Below the pieces are notes generated by a model. The model worked only from the letters and a program-made list of their open reading frames with translations. It searched no databases and was not told where the DNA came from. A DNA stretch of 64,000 nt from Bubalus kerabau (Eukaryota; Chordata; Mammalia; Artiodactyla; Bovidae): positions 81,805,482 to 81,869,481 of the forward strand of contig NC_073626.1 of assembly GCF_029407905.1 (NCBI RefSeq), written 5' to 3'. A program made the position numbers and the translations under genes. Within the stretch, counting starts at the first letter, position 1; each line of letters opens with the position of its first letter. This document shows positions 23,313 through 33,798 of this stretch, piece by piece.

Positions 23313-23511
23313 ATATGCATTTTGGTAATTAATGGCCAAAGAGCCTGATTTATCAAGGCTGACTGATTAAGGTGATATTTCCCAAAGTACACGTAAAGCC
23401 AGGACTCAAATGATATAAAAAGTAGCTGAGAGTATTAACTTACTCCTCCTGCTGAAAGTGTCAGTTCAAGAAGGTCCATGTAGCAGCTCTGTCTCCTATT
23501 CCGTCTGAAAC

Positions 23512-23697
23512 AATGGTTCTGCAAAGTGTGGTCTTCAGAGAGATAGTGGCAGCTTCACCTGGAACCTTTATAAAAATGTGAATTCTGGGGTTCCATCCCA
23601 GGCCTGAGGAATCAGAATCTGGAGGGAATCAGGCATAGGAACCTGTGTTAACACACCCTCGGGTGATTCTGATGCTAAAGTTTGGGAACCATGGCTC
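23512..23697 (+). mobile_element. MER5-type hAT remnant
   Basis: CAATGGTTCTGCAAAGTGTG at the left and GTTTGGGAACCATGGCTC at the right form the inverted ends. GAATCAGAATCTGGAGGGAA and GGGTGATTCTGATGCTAA inside match the MER5A/B layout. Confidence 0.8.
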
Positions 23698-23721
23698 TAA
23701 AGGAAAGGGGACGCTAGGGTA

Positions 23722-23890
23722 GAACAGAGGTTCTCAAACTCCACTGACTCACCTGGGGAGCTCAGAAAATCCCAGTGCCTAGGCCACACCCCAGACCAAT
23801 TCAGTCACAGCTTCTGGAGTGGACATGGGCACGGGTATGTTTTCAAACTCTCCTGGTGGTTCCAAAGTGCACCCAGGCTGGCAGTGCAGG
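23722..23890 (+). mobile_element. MER20 hAT remnant
   Basis: CAGAGGTTCTCAAACTCCAC, ACCTGGGGAGCTCAGAAAAT and CACACCCCAGACCAATTCAG follow MER20. The right end (CCCAGGCTGGCAGTGCAGG) is decayed. It sits 25 bp after the MER5 copy. Confidence 0.75.
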
Positions 23891-24462
23891 GAATTCTTAG
23901 GATTGATGTTGGACAGCCACATCTTAAGCTCCTCCACACGATGAAGGCCACACCTGCTGGTCTGGTGGGCACGTTCAGGAACCAGAGTTCAGACGCTTGA
24001 GTGGCATAGTGGTGTTACACCACCACGGTAAGTTCCTGGTAACGTGTACATTTTCCTTTGAAGTGGAGGTTCTCTAAGTGTGGGTCTTGAACTTCTGGGG
24101 TTCCTTGAGACTTCTTTTTTAAGGGATCCTGAATGTTCATTAGAACACTAAGATGTTACTTGGCTTTTTCCATAGTGTTAACATTGGTGTAAAAGCCACT
24201 GTGGTCAAACCTAGTAATGTTGGCAGAAACCAAAGCAGAAACATCAAACTGTAGTAATAGCCATCATCTTGAAAGCACTCATTCTATCACTCCATAAATA
24301 AATAAAAATTTAAAAAGTAAGTGCAACTGGCTTAAATCCCCACTTGAGAACACATCTTTTTAATATTCTGTGTGACGAGATGGGAAGCATTTCTTCAGTA
24401 CTTAAGTGTGATGGTTGTCTCGAGGGAAAGCACTGGTGAGATTGAGTTGTGAGCCAAACTAG

Positions 24463-24481
24463 CCTTTTTTTTTTTTTTTTT
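24463..24481. repeat. Poly(T) run
   Basis: About 19 consecutive T inside the hAT relic, just before TCATGGAACATCAC. Possibly slippage or a trace of a decayed tail. Confidence 0.9.
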
Positions 24482-24522
24482 CATGGAACATCACTTTTAC
24501 TTTGAAGAACAGCTGAGAAACA

Positions 24523-25110
24523 TTGGCTCTTCAGACTAGGGATCTGGCAGACATTTGTTTCAAAATGAACCCAGTAAGCCTGACACGTCAAGGAAAACTA
24601 TGGACAGTATTTGTTGTCAATAAGAAATTTCACATTTCAAGCAAAAAACAGGATTTTAGAAAACTTGTATCTGCCGTAGTAAGTTTGACAGACACCCCCA
24701 CACCCACAACCCTACCCCCAGTATTTAAAGCCTTATCTGATGAGATTGGTAATAATAATGTATTGATACTGTGTAATATGTCAACATTTGGAACATTTGC
24801 TAGCTCAGTGATGCTGAAAAATTATACATGGGTAAAAGATCCATTAAAATAGACCGATGTTTACCATAACATTTATGAAAAGTTTAACATGTTGGTTTTA
24901 CATTTTATATTGCAACTAAGCTTTATGAAAATAGCATTTGGAAAGTTTTGGCATAGTGACAAATGATGTCCACAATTATTTGGAAAGGCTGTTAAGATAC
25001 TCTCCCCTTTTCCAACTAGATATTTGTGAGAGACTGGATTTTCTTTGTATACTTTAAGGAAAACAGCAGTTGAGTGACTGTGCCTGCAGGTGTGAGAATC
25101 TGGCCATTTT
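24523..25110 (+). pseudogene. hAT transposase C-terminal relic
   Basis: An open frame at 24,523-24,852 reads LADICFKMNPVSLTRQGKLW... and ends LKNYTWVKDPLK, like the middle of ZBED/Charlie-type transposases. About 100 bp on, another frame gives PQLFGKAVKILSPFPTRYL, a stop, then ETGFSLYT. This matches the hAT dimerisation region, whose hallmark is a Pro-rich strand followed by Cys/Glu-x-GFS. Stops, indels and loss of the N-terminal zinc finger and catalytic domain make it non-functional. I rely on the order of these motifs; the exact family is not fixed. Confidence 0.65.
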
Positions 25111-25330
25111 TATTAAGCAAAACATTTGAGATTTGAGAAAGTGTAAAAAGCAGTGCCACTCTTAATTTTGTTTGGGGAAACTGCATGCAGTGGGCTTATT
25201 TCTGTAATGTTTAATGAATCAGTAACTGAATACTTTAGAAACATCTTTTATTTTCTAAGACAGTAAATACAACATAACCTAAACATATTTTGTTTTAAAA
25301 TAGATTCAATACTTTAACATTACTAAAAAT

Positions 25331-26085
25331 ACTTTTATTGAAGTTGATTTACAATGTGTTAATTTCTGCTGTACAGCAAAGTGATTGAGTTATATATACA
25401 CACACACATTCTTTCCTATTATGGTTTATTATAGAATATTGATTGTAAGCTCTCTCTGCTATAAAGTAGATCCTTGTTTTTCTACATGTAATAGTTTTGC
25501 TAACCCCAAGCTCCCAATCCATCACTCGCCCACCTCTCATTCCCCTTGGCAACCACAAGTCTTTATGTCTGTGAGTCTGTTTATGTGTTGTAGATAACAG
25601 ACTGGGACTGTTATCTACAATGGTGGGAATGGGATTGCTGGATTGTAGGGTAGGTAATTCTATTTTTGCTTTTCTGAGAACCCTCTATACTGGTTTCCAC
25701 AGTGACTACAACAACTTATATTTCCACCAACAGTGTAGGAGGGCTCCCTTTTCTCCATACTCTAGCATTTGTGGCTGTTCTGACTGGTATGAGGTGGTAC
25801 ATCATTGTAGATTCGTATTTCTCTAGTAATTAGTGATGCTGAGCATCTCTTCGTGTGGTTATTGGCCATTTGTATTTCTTTGGAAAAATCTCTATTTAGG
25901 TCCTCTGCCCATTTTTTGATTGGATTTTTTGTTTCTTTGAGTTCTTTGTATACTAGAACTTAAACCCTTGTCGGTGGCATCGTTTGCAAATATTTTACCC
26001 CGTTCCGTAGGTTATCTTTTCATTTTGTTTATGATTTTCTTTACTGTGCAAAAGCTTCTAAGTTTAAGTCACATTTGTTTATATA
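25331..26085 (-). mobile_element. L1, minus strand, internally deleted, inside the hAT relic
   Basis: Reverse L1: TTGAAGTTGATTTACAATGT, CATTCCCCTTGGCAACCACA, then after 25,620 a jump to GGGATTGCTGGATTGTAGGG, skipping the usual ~300 bp. It reaches into ORF2 (CTTTGAGTTCTTTGTATACT, CTGTGCAAAAGCTTCTAAGT). A perfect palindrome marks the deletion junction at 25,588-25,620. Confidence 0.88.
25588..25620. repeat. 13-bp-arm palindrome at an L1 deletion junction
   Basis: TTGTAGATAACAG (25,588-25,600) and CTGTTATCTACAA (25,608-25,620) are perfect complements around ACTGGGA. The first arm is L1 text; the second lies where the deleted L1 segment should begin. Confidence 0.92.
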
Positions 26086-26176
26086 AATATTTAATATTTC
26101 TAAGTACAATAAATACAATCCACGTGGACATATCATTTGGAGTTCTTGATAAAGTTTGAGAACTGCTGCCTTAAGG

Positions 26177-27349
26177 GTTTCTGGTCTCTTTTGTGGAGAT
26201 TTCAGTATCATTTGCTTGTTGTCCTCATGATCATTTTTCAGGCCACAAAGAGGTAAGGATTTAAGAGGATTTAAGGCCTCTGGTTTAAGAGGCTTAAATC
26301 AGAGCTAGCAACATCTGAGTGTCCTGAAGCAAAGCCAGTCACCTGGCCTGTGCCTCTTTGCCAGGAGACAGAACCTAGAATGGGACATGACCTCACTATA
26401 CCCACATAATCACTGCTTTGGTTACACAAATTCTCACTTTCATTACTCTTCACCACAAGGACTTAGTTTTTATTTCTAGCTATTTTCAGCTCCTGCTAGT
26501 CACAGCTAGATACAGCTTTCAAATGCATGGATGTGGCTTCACACTTGTTAAAAGCAACAGTTTGGCCTCAGATGTTTGTCAGTTTTCTACACAGATCATC
26601 TCTGCCCCCATCAGGGAGTTGAGAAAGTGCTGTTAGCAATAGCTACAAGGAGAGAAGAAGGGAAGGTTTAGGAAGAGATGTCAAGAAACGGCAGTACGAG
26701 AAGATTGGTCGGGTGGCGGGGGAGGGCGGGGTGGCGGTGGTGGTAAAGGTCACAGCGTTGGTGTGATAAATACCCACCAGAAATCTCAGCTGAGAAGCCG
26801 TTTCTGCCAGTGCTGCTTCCTTAGCAGTGATAAGGAGAGCTTCTGATCTTTCTGCCCCTGGCAATGCAAACAATGAAAATTGTACTTTATCTGTCAGTTG
26901 AAACTAGAGACAGGCACAAAGTAAATTATTTAAATGTTAGCTAATATTCCTACTCTTTAGGCTATGGATTTTCTTATTAAGCATAACTGCTCACACTGAA
27001 TGTTAAGGATAATTATTTCAAATATTCAAGTTATATGTTCTAATTAGCTGCCTATTTTAAAGGAAAATGCTGGGGTTGGCAAAGGGCTGAGTGTCTGTAG
27101 TGTTTTGGAACGGTGCTAAACGGCTTCTCTGTGAGGATTGGAAAGGGCTTTGGACCCTGGGAAACTAGCTGTTTTCACCATTATTTAGCAGGCGGTCAGC
27201 CAAGAAAAGGTTCCTATGTCCCGTTGGTAATTAATTGCCCATTCCCAGACATTCAAACTTTTCTCACCCCACGTACTGTCCAGTTCTGATTTATGTACTA
27301 CTGTAGAGGCAATTTAGAATGGTGGTCTGAGTACTCTGTGTGTCTATAG
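26177..27349. other. Intronic DNA with a hairpin and a G-rich tract
   Basis: No exon recognised. GATTTAAGGCCTCT (26,268-26,281) pairs with AGAGGCTTAAATC (26,288-26,300) with one bulge. The G-rich tract is listed separately. Confidence 0.45.
26711..26731 (+). other. Potential G-quadruplex motif
   Basis: GGGTGGCGGGGGAGGGCGGG followed by G: four runs of at least three G with loops of four, one and one bases. It lies 1.5 kb upstream of the terminal coding exon, on the sense strand of the intron. Confidence 0.6.
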
Positions 27350-27550
27350 GTTAGTTCCTCAGTCGTGTCCGACTCTTTGCGACCCCATGGACTGTAGCCC
27401 ACCAGGCTCCTCTGTTCATTAAATTCTCCAGGCAAGAATACTGGCAGTGGGTAGCCATTTCCTTCTCCAGGAGATCTTCCCAACCAGGGATCGAACCTGC
27501 GTCTCCTGCATTGCAGGCAGATTCTTTACTATTGAGCGACCATATAGGAA
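27350..27550 (-). mobile_element. Bov-tA SINE, minus strand
   Basis: Body first (CTCAGTCGTGTCCGACTCTT, then GGCAAGAATACTGGCAGTGG), then the tRNA-like head in reverse (GGGATCGAACCTGCGTCTCC, CATTGCAGGCAGATTCTTTA). Essentially full length. Confidence 0.92.
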
Positions 27551-28227
27551 AGGGAGGTAAAGAGGAGAATAAGTTGTAAATTAGGGCCAGTGAGAATTTT
27601 GATGGGCAAGGGCTTAGTCACAGTTTCTTTGAATTTTGACATGATAAAATACTTTGCATTCTGTAATCTGGGCCACTTTTAAGGCACTAAATATGTCCTA
27701 AAGTTTTACAAATTCTGTTATAGAAAAAAACATATGGTACCTTTCCCTGTAAAAATTCCTCATATTTAAACAACACTTGTCTATCATGAGCCATTCTACT
27801 ACTTGGTGACCTTTTTTTTCCTGACCAGTTTGACAGAGATGATGATTTTGGTAAAAACCAACTTACCCTTGAGTGTGGCCTATTAGATCTCTTCTGCTCA
27901 TTTTCATAATAGTCTTTTAAAAGTAAGGCATATTTAAAACTACATTTTACATCGGAGTTGTTGAGAATATGTATGTACCTTCCCGGCGGTTCCATTTCAT
28001 GGGCAGCAAAGCCTCTCGCCTCTGTCCTCAATGGGCTTGATGATCAGATTTCTCAGAGCAGTTGACACACCCAGGAGTCACTGAAGAAAGGGATTCTTAG
28101 CATGTCTGCTGGCGGAGATGGAACCCCTGGCCCCACAGACTGCACATGGACCCGCCTTCCCACGAACAACTCTCTAAAAGGCCGCTACCAACCAGCCGGC
28201 ACTGAGGCTTGCTTTTTACCTTTTCAG
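27551..28227. other. End of the last intron
   Basis: No repeats recognised. The final bases give a good 3' splice site: a pyrimidine tract GCTTTTTACCTTTTCAG ends at 28,227. Confidence 0.55.
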
Positions 28228-28302
28228 GCTTCTGGCTGTGATGGGTCGGAGATCCCCGACGAAGTGAAGCTGATCGGGTTTGCGCAGTTGAGTGTCAGCT
28301 GA
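28228..28302 (+). CDS. Terminal coding exon of an unidentified protein-coding gene
   Basis: Twenty-four codons plus TGA, in phase 0 with the exon at 15,273-15,337. The peptide begins ASGCDGSE and ends IPDEVKLIGFAQLSVS. Third-position GC is high (ATC CCC GAC GAA GTG AAG CTG ATC GGG), unlike the AT-rich surroundings, which favours a selected coding exon over chance. The acceptor is strong. The joined C-terminus, ...LQKIVDDPKALKTLTFKL + ASGCDGSE..., has no transmembrane segment, signal or catalytic motif. I cannot name the family: it should be identifiable at once by a protein search. No alternative last exon is seen. Confidence 0.74.
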   Translation, partial: ASGCDGSEIPDEVKLIGFAQLSVS

Positions 28303-29775
28303 TACCTGTCCCTTGATGTCGCCCTGATCTGTCATGCCTCCCCTCGCCACACCCTCCCTCCAACCTTTCCTGCCACTTCCTCCCACCCCCTAGCAAAATC
28401 AGAGGATTGTGAAGAAGCCGGCTTCAATGTAACGGGATAAAAGAGAATTTTTTTTAAACTTAACAACACTGAGTTCTGCTTTATTCTCTAGCAACCCACA
28501 GTATGAGAACAAGCAAATGCCACAGCTGCACGACTGTTGCTCAGTTTTTCAAAATCTATTTAATATCCTCAGCAACCAATTTGGATCTCCCTTAAGTGAA
28601 AAGAATCTGAAACACTCAGGTGGTCCGATTTATTGGCAACAAAAGGAATCTTTTCTATCAGAAGCCTATTTCTTCTCTCATTGTTGTCCTTTCTGTTATA
28701 ATACTTTAATTGTACATCTGACAATACTGCCTCTTATGTTGTATTTAGAAATTAATATACTTATAAAATTAAGATTTATTAGCCAAACTTGAATTCTAGT
28801 TTTAAAACTGACTGTGAATTTTATTTTTCATATATTTATGCATTACACACCTTAGGTATAAGAAAGAAGAAAAAAAAACGTTTTTGATTATATATGCTTC
28901 CTGCAGTTACTCTTGTTATTTAAACAAAAAACTTCAGGTCTATCTTTCGAGTATTTATAACTTGTGATTTTTGAAATGACTGAATTGGGAACTAGGATGC
29001 TTTCTCTCTTGGTTTGCCTGAAAACCAGTTCACAATCTGATTGTCTCCTGGGAGAGGGAGGTGCCTTGTGGGGAAAAAAAAAAAAATTCATATTAAGAAT
29101 GTGCCTGAGGCTGCTTTACTCTGGAATAGTCTCAGATCTAAAATTTCCTCTACATAAAGTGGCATATGTAAGTTTTGCTTCACTGGAACGTTTAGGATGC
29201 TCTATAAAATGGCGCCATTCTGTTAGATTGCTAATTATGTACCCACCTCTGATTTGATGTCTCCTGAAATGATAGAATCTGTCGTTCCAAAGGTGATAAA
29301 CTTGAAAATACCAGAATCCGTGTTTTACTTGAAATTCTGCAGAATACCCAGATGGAGTGAAAAATACTAGAAAGGGTTTTGTGCAATGACTAAAAGGTAA
29401 AACGCTGTTAAGTTTCAAGAATAAATACTTTCAACCCAAATCACCCTCTGCTTGACTATACATTATGGAATAGTAAACCATCAGATTTTTCAAAATTGGA
29501 GTCAAAACTTTCAGGGTGGTGGCTCCCAGATGGTACCATTTGCTCTTTCCTAGCTAACCCTAGATATGGCAGCTCTTTAAATGTACTTTAAAAAGCAAAT
29601 ATATATTACTAAGGAAAAAAAAAGTTATTTATAATTGCCTTGTCATAATTGTTAAGGTGTTCTAGAGCCATTTGCATACAACGTAATGTAATTTCATTCC
29701 ATTCTATTGTTTACACAACAATTACTCAAAGATGACTGCAGAGGTAACAGGACAATAAAAGTGTATTGTTGCACA
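28303..29775 (+). other. Probable 3' UTR
   Basis: About 1.47 kb from the stop codon to the presumed cleavage site near 29,775. It contains no SINE or LINE, a contrast with the rest of this dense window and what purifying selection on a UTR would leave. It starts C-rich (CCTCCCCTCGCCACACCCTC) and becomes AT-rich. The end point is inferred from the poly(A) signal only. Confidence 0.6.
29754..29759 (+). terminator. Polyadenylation signal AATAAA
   Basis: GACAATAAAAGTGTATTGTTG, followed within 25 bp by a GT/T-rich stretch (GTGTATTGTT) of the kind that binds cleavage factors. It is the best candidate end for the transcript whose stop codon is at 28,302. An earlier AATAAA at about 29,422 could serve a shorter form. 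Confidence 0.6.
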
Positions 29776-31185
29776 AAGAGAGAGTGTCGCATTGTCTCAT
29801 TCCTCCCGCTGCAGTGACATTTAGCACTTTCATAAAAGGCCTAGTGAGAATTACCTGGTGAAAAGGGCCCTGGAGGAAGACTAAAGCATCCAGCTAGTCA
29901 GAGAGAATCAGGCTTGACAATTAGCTTGACAAAAAAAAAGAGAGATATTCACTCTCAATGTAGACAGTCAGTCTATTCGTCAAAAACAAAGGGTTGCCGC
30001 AGACAAGTGGGAAGAATTCCTTCCAACCACTAAGGCCAGAATGGTTACAGGACTTGGCCAGGGCCTTTCACAGCTTCTTGGCCTCCTGACATCTGCTGCA
30101 GGACTTGTGACCAAAACAGTGTAAGAAAAAACCCACACATTCTATTCAGAGTAAAACATACATGAGGAACTATATAGAACTCTGTTTTGCAATACAGTGA
30201 TGAATAAATGCTATATTTTTTTATGCTCATATTCCCATATGTTTTCTAATGGTATTTGAAGGAGCTTACATATACCAGATACCAAGATAAATTTTTTTTA
30301 AGTACATAAATTAAGATGAAGGGTCAGTAAGAACTGGCTACCAAGATAATTGCAAGTGTAAAATTAGGGCACAGAAGCTCATGACGAGGTCCTAGTCAGT
30401 CAGCACACAGCCTGGGATTAGAGCTCCCAACCCACAACGGTGAAGAGCAACATCGTTTCTCCTTCAAGTAAGGATGAACGCTGATTTTTCCTAGTACTAA
30501 TGCCTGGAATGAAATTCTTCTAGAAGTTCGAGTTATGAATTTAGAAACTTAAAAACTCTCAAAGCATTGACCCATATATTCCAGGTTTTGAACACTTACC
30601 CTTTCCAGTGCTTTCTGTGGGGGCTCAGATGCAGGGATGTGATGGGAAGTGCTGGTCAGCTAGGAGCTGAGATCATGATCCAAGCAGTTGCTCTCACGTG
30701 TGGTCTAGAAAGATATAGCAGTTAAAGTTGAGTGGGCTGAGTAGGGTACATTTCCTTTAGGCAATCCTGTGTGACTATTTCTCCTAATCAAGCTTTTGAT
30801 TAAACATGACACATTGTGATTCTACTCACTGGCAAAAACCTAAACTTCGCTAAACACAGATACTTGGCATTATTTATTTGGACAGCTCACATGCTCTGGC
30901 AAACAGGAGGGTTTACACTTCTTCATAAAATCAAGGGACTCATTTCATACAAACAAAATCTGTCCAGCATCCCCTGTGCTCCGACTGTGGTCAACTTGCA
31001 AAGATCTAAAATGGGAGGACATTATCATCTCATTTTAATGTCCATATATTGTTCTTATATGAACAACATGGTTTTCTGTATATAGGACAACTTTTAGAGA
31101 CACTTCTAGACTGTGTGTGAAAACAATCTTTTTCCAAAAAATTATTCTTGGAAAGTTAATCCATTTTCCTATGTGTTACATATCT
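29776..31185. other. Downstream flank, no recognisable gene
   Basis: Unique-looking AT-rich DNA. A weak MIR-like phrase (GCCTGGGATTAGAGCTCCCA) lies near 30,410. No open frame with support. Confidence 0.4.
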
Positions 31186-31458
31186 TGCTGCTGCTGCTAA
31201 GTCGCTTCAGTCGTGTCCAACTCTGTGCGACCCCATAGACGGCAGCCCAGCAGGCTCCCCCGTCCCTGGGATTCTCCAGGCAAGAACACTGGAGTGGGTT
31301 GCCATTTCCTTCTCCAATGCCTGAAAGTGAAAAGTGAAAGGGAAGTCGCTCAGTCGTGCCCGACTCTTAGCGACCCCATGGACTGCAGCCTACCAGGCTC
31401 CTCCATCCATGGGATTTTCCAGGCAAGAGTACCAGAGTGGGGTGCCATTGCCTTCTCC
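31186..31458 (-). mobile_element. Bov-A2 SINE, full dimer, minus strand
   Basis: Begins with the reversed (AGC)n tail, CTTGCTGCTGCTGCTAAGTC, then monomer two, the linker TGAAAGTGAAAAGTGAAAGG and monomer one to GCCATTGCCTTCTCCA. It abuts the L1 tract that follows. Confidence 0.94.
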
Positions 31459-33061
31459 AAACAAGGGACTAGAAAGTAAAAAAGAACCAATCAGAACTAA
31501 AGAATATGATAAATGAAAACACACTAGAAGGAATTAACAGCAAACCAACTGATACAGAACACCTGATCTGGAAAATAGAATAATGGAGATCACTCAATTA
31601 GGATAACAAAAAGAAAACAAATTTTTGAAATTAAAACAGTTTAAGGAACATTTGGGACAACATCATGTATATCAACATTGGCATTATTAGGGTTCCAGAA
31701 GGAGAAGAGAGAGCAAAAGGGGTTTAAAATGTATTTAGTGAAATTATGGTTGAAAAGTTCCTGAATCTGAAGAAGGAAACACATCCAGGTACAGGAAGAA
31801 CAGAGTCCCAAACAAGATGAATCCCAAAAGATTCACATCTAGGCATCAAAATTAAAATGGCAAAAGTTAGTGAGAGAATTCTAAAGACAGCAAGAGAAAA
31901 GCAAGGAGTCACATACAAGGCAACCCTCATAAGGCTATGAGAGATTTTTTCTGCAGAAGCACTGCAGGCCAGAAGGGAATGGCATAACATGTTTAAAGTG
32001 TGGAAATGGATAATCTCAGCAAGATTATCATTCAGAAGAGATAGAGTTCATCAGTACTAAACCAGCCCTAAAAGACATGTTAAAGGGTCTTGTATAAGTA
32101 AAAAAGAAAAGGCTACAACAAGAAGTTAGAATCTATAGGAAAGGAAAAATCCTACTAAGCAAAGAAAAATACATAGTAAAGGTTGTGGATCAACCACTTG
32201 AATAAGCTAGGACAAAGATTGAAAGAGAACCGTAAAATCAACTATAACTACAAAGTTAAAAGGTAAACATGATGATATAAAATACGGCATCAAAAATACA
32301 AAACATGGGGGAGGGGAGTAAAAAAACATAGATCTTTTAGAAGGCGTTTGAAGTTAAATGACTTTAAAACAAGTAGATAATAGGCACACATCAACATATA
32401 TGAGCCCCATAATAATCACAAATCAAAAACCTACAGCAGATACACACAACCTAAAGTGAAAGGAACACAAACATACCATTAAAGAAAATCATCAAACCAT
32501 AAGGGAAGAAACTCAAAGAAAAACAGAACAGAGAAGAACTATAAAACAACTGGAAAACAATTAACAAAATGGCAGTAAGTACATATCTATCAATAACCAT
32601 TTTTAAATGTCAGTTGACTAACTGCTCCAATTAAAATGGCTAAGTAGATTAAAAGATAAGATATGCTGCTTACAAGAGATTCACTACAGAGCTAAAGGCA
32701 CACAAAAAATGATGAGGAGATGGAAAAACATATTTCATGCAAATCGAAATGACAAGAAAGCCACAGTAGCTCATACCAGATACAGTAGACTTTAAAGCAG
32801 TCTACACAATTAAAATAAATAAATATAAATAAAACACAGTCTACAACAAAAGACAAAAACAGAAGGACATTATATAATAATAAAAAGATCAATACAAGAA
32901 GGGGATAAAACATTTGTGAACACCTATTGTAAGAGCACCTAAATATACAGAGCAAATATTAATGGACATAAAGGGAGAAATGGACAATAATGCAATAATT
33001 GGGGAAGATTTTAATACCCCACTTACATCAGTGGACAGACCAACCAAACAGAAAACCAATA

Positions 33062-33342
33062 CAAAAACAGTTTTTTTCTTTAAAATTTTTTTAACATTTA
33101 ATTTTGTATTGAGGTGTAGCTGACTAGCAATGCTGTGAGTTTCAGGTGAACAGTGAAGGGGCTCAGCCAGACACATGCATGTATCCATTCTTCCCCAAAC
33201 TCCTCCCAGACTTAGAGAACAAACTTATGGTTGCCTCTACACACTGCTATATTTAAAATGGATAACCAAAAAGGACCAACTGTATAGCACATGGAACTCT
33301 GCTCAATGTTTTGAGGCAGCCTGGGTAGGTGGCAAAAACAGT
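33062..33342 (-). mobile_element. Twin-primed (5'-inverted) L1 insertion
   Basis: Insert 33,072-33,332. The left half (T-rich start, GTATTGAGGTGTAGCTGACT) is L1 3' UTR in reverse; from about 33,208 the text switches to sense L1 (GACTTAGAGAACAAACTTAT, GGACCAACTGTATAGCACAT). CAAAAACAGT flanks it perfectly (33,062-33,071 and 33,333-33,342). A 3' end in one orientation with its 5' part inverted, inside one duplication, is the twin-priming outcome. Confidence 0.85.
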
Positions 33343-33624
33343 AGTTTAAAATGACACATTAGACTAGCTGGACTCCAGAGATGCTTATAGGGCATTACAT
33401 CCCCAAACAGCAGAACACACATTCTTTTTTAGTGCATTTGGAATGTTGCCCAGGATATATCATGTCCTATGCTACAAAACCAGTCTCAATAAATTTAAGA
33501 GGATAGAAATTCTATCAACCATCTTTTTCCTGACCACAATGGTATGAAACTAGGAATAAATTACAGGAAGAAAAATGGGAAAAACACAAACACATCAAGA
33601 CTAAACTACATGCTACTAAATTAG

Positions 33625-33798
33625 ATAAGTGATAAGGACCTACTGTATAGCACAGGGAACTCTAATCAATACTCTAATGGCTTATGGGGAAAAGAATCTT
33701 TTAAAAAAAAGAGTGGATACATGTATGTGTATAACTGATTCACTTTGCTATACACCCAAAACTAACACAACATTGTAAATAAACTACACTCCAAAAAA
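33625..33798 (+). mobile_element. Short L1 3' end inside the L1 tract
   Basis: GATAAGGACCTACTGTATAG to ACATTGTAAATAAACTACAC, an L1 3' UTR interrupting ORF2 text between AAACTACATGCTACTAAA and CAGACCAAGTAATGAGTAC. Boundaries are approximate. Confidence 0.78.

Larger units (their letters stand above)
24064..26168 (+). mobile_element. hAT/Charlie-type DNA transposon relic interrupted by an L1
   Basis: The left end GGAGGTTCTCTAAGTGTGGG and right end AAGTTTGAGAACTGCTG form the terminal inverted repeats of a hAT element. Flanking octamers CTTTGAAG (24,056-24,063) and CCTTAAGG (26,169-26,176) match at five positions, with transitions at the other three, compatible with an old 8-bp duplication. Coding text for the transposase C-terminus survives (separate entry). 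A minus-strand L1 occupies about 25,331-26,085. Confidence 0.75.
15338..28227 (+). other. Last intron of the unidentified gene (12.9 kb)
   Basis: Bounded by GTAAGT at 15,338 and TTTTTACCTTTTCAG ending at 28,227. It contains L1, BovB, Bov-A2, Bov-tA, MIR, MER2, MER5, MER20, a hAT element and a solo LTR, each listed separately. No additional in-frame exon was recognised within it. Confidence 0.6.
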
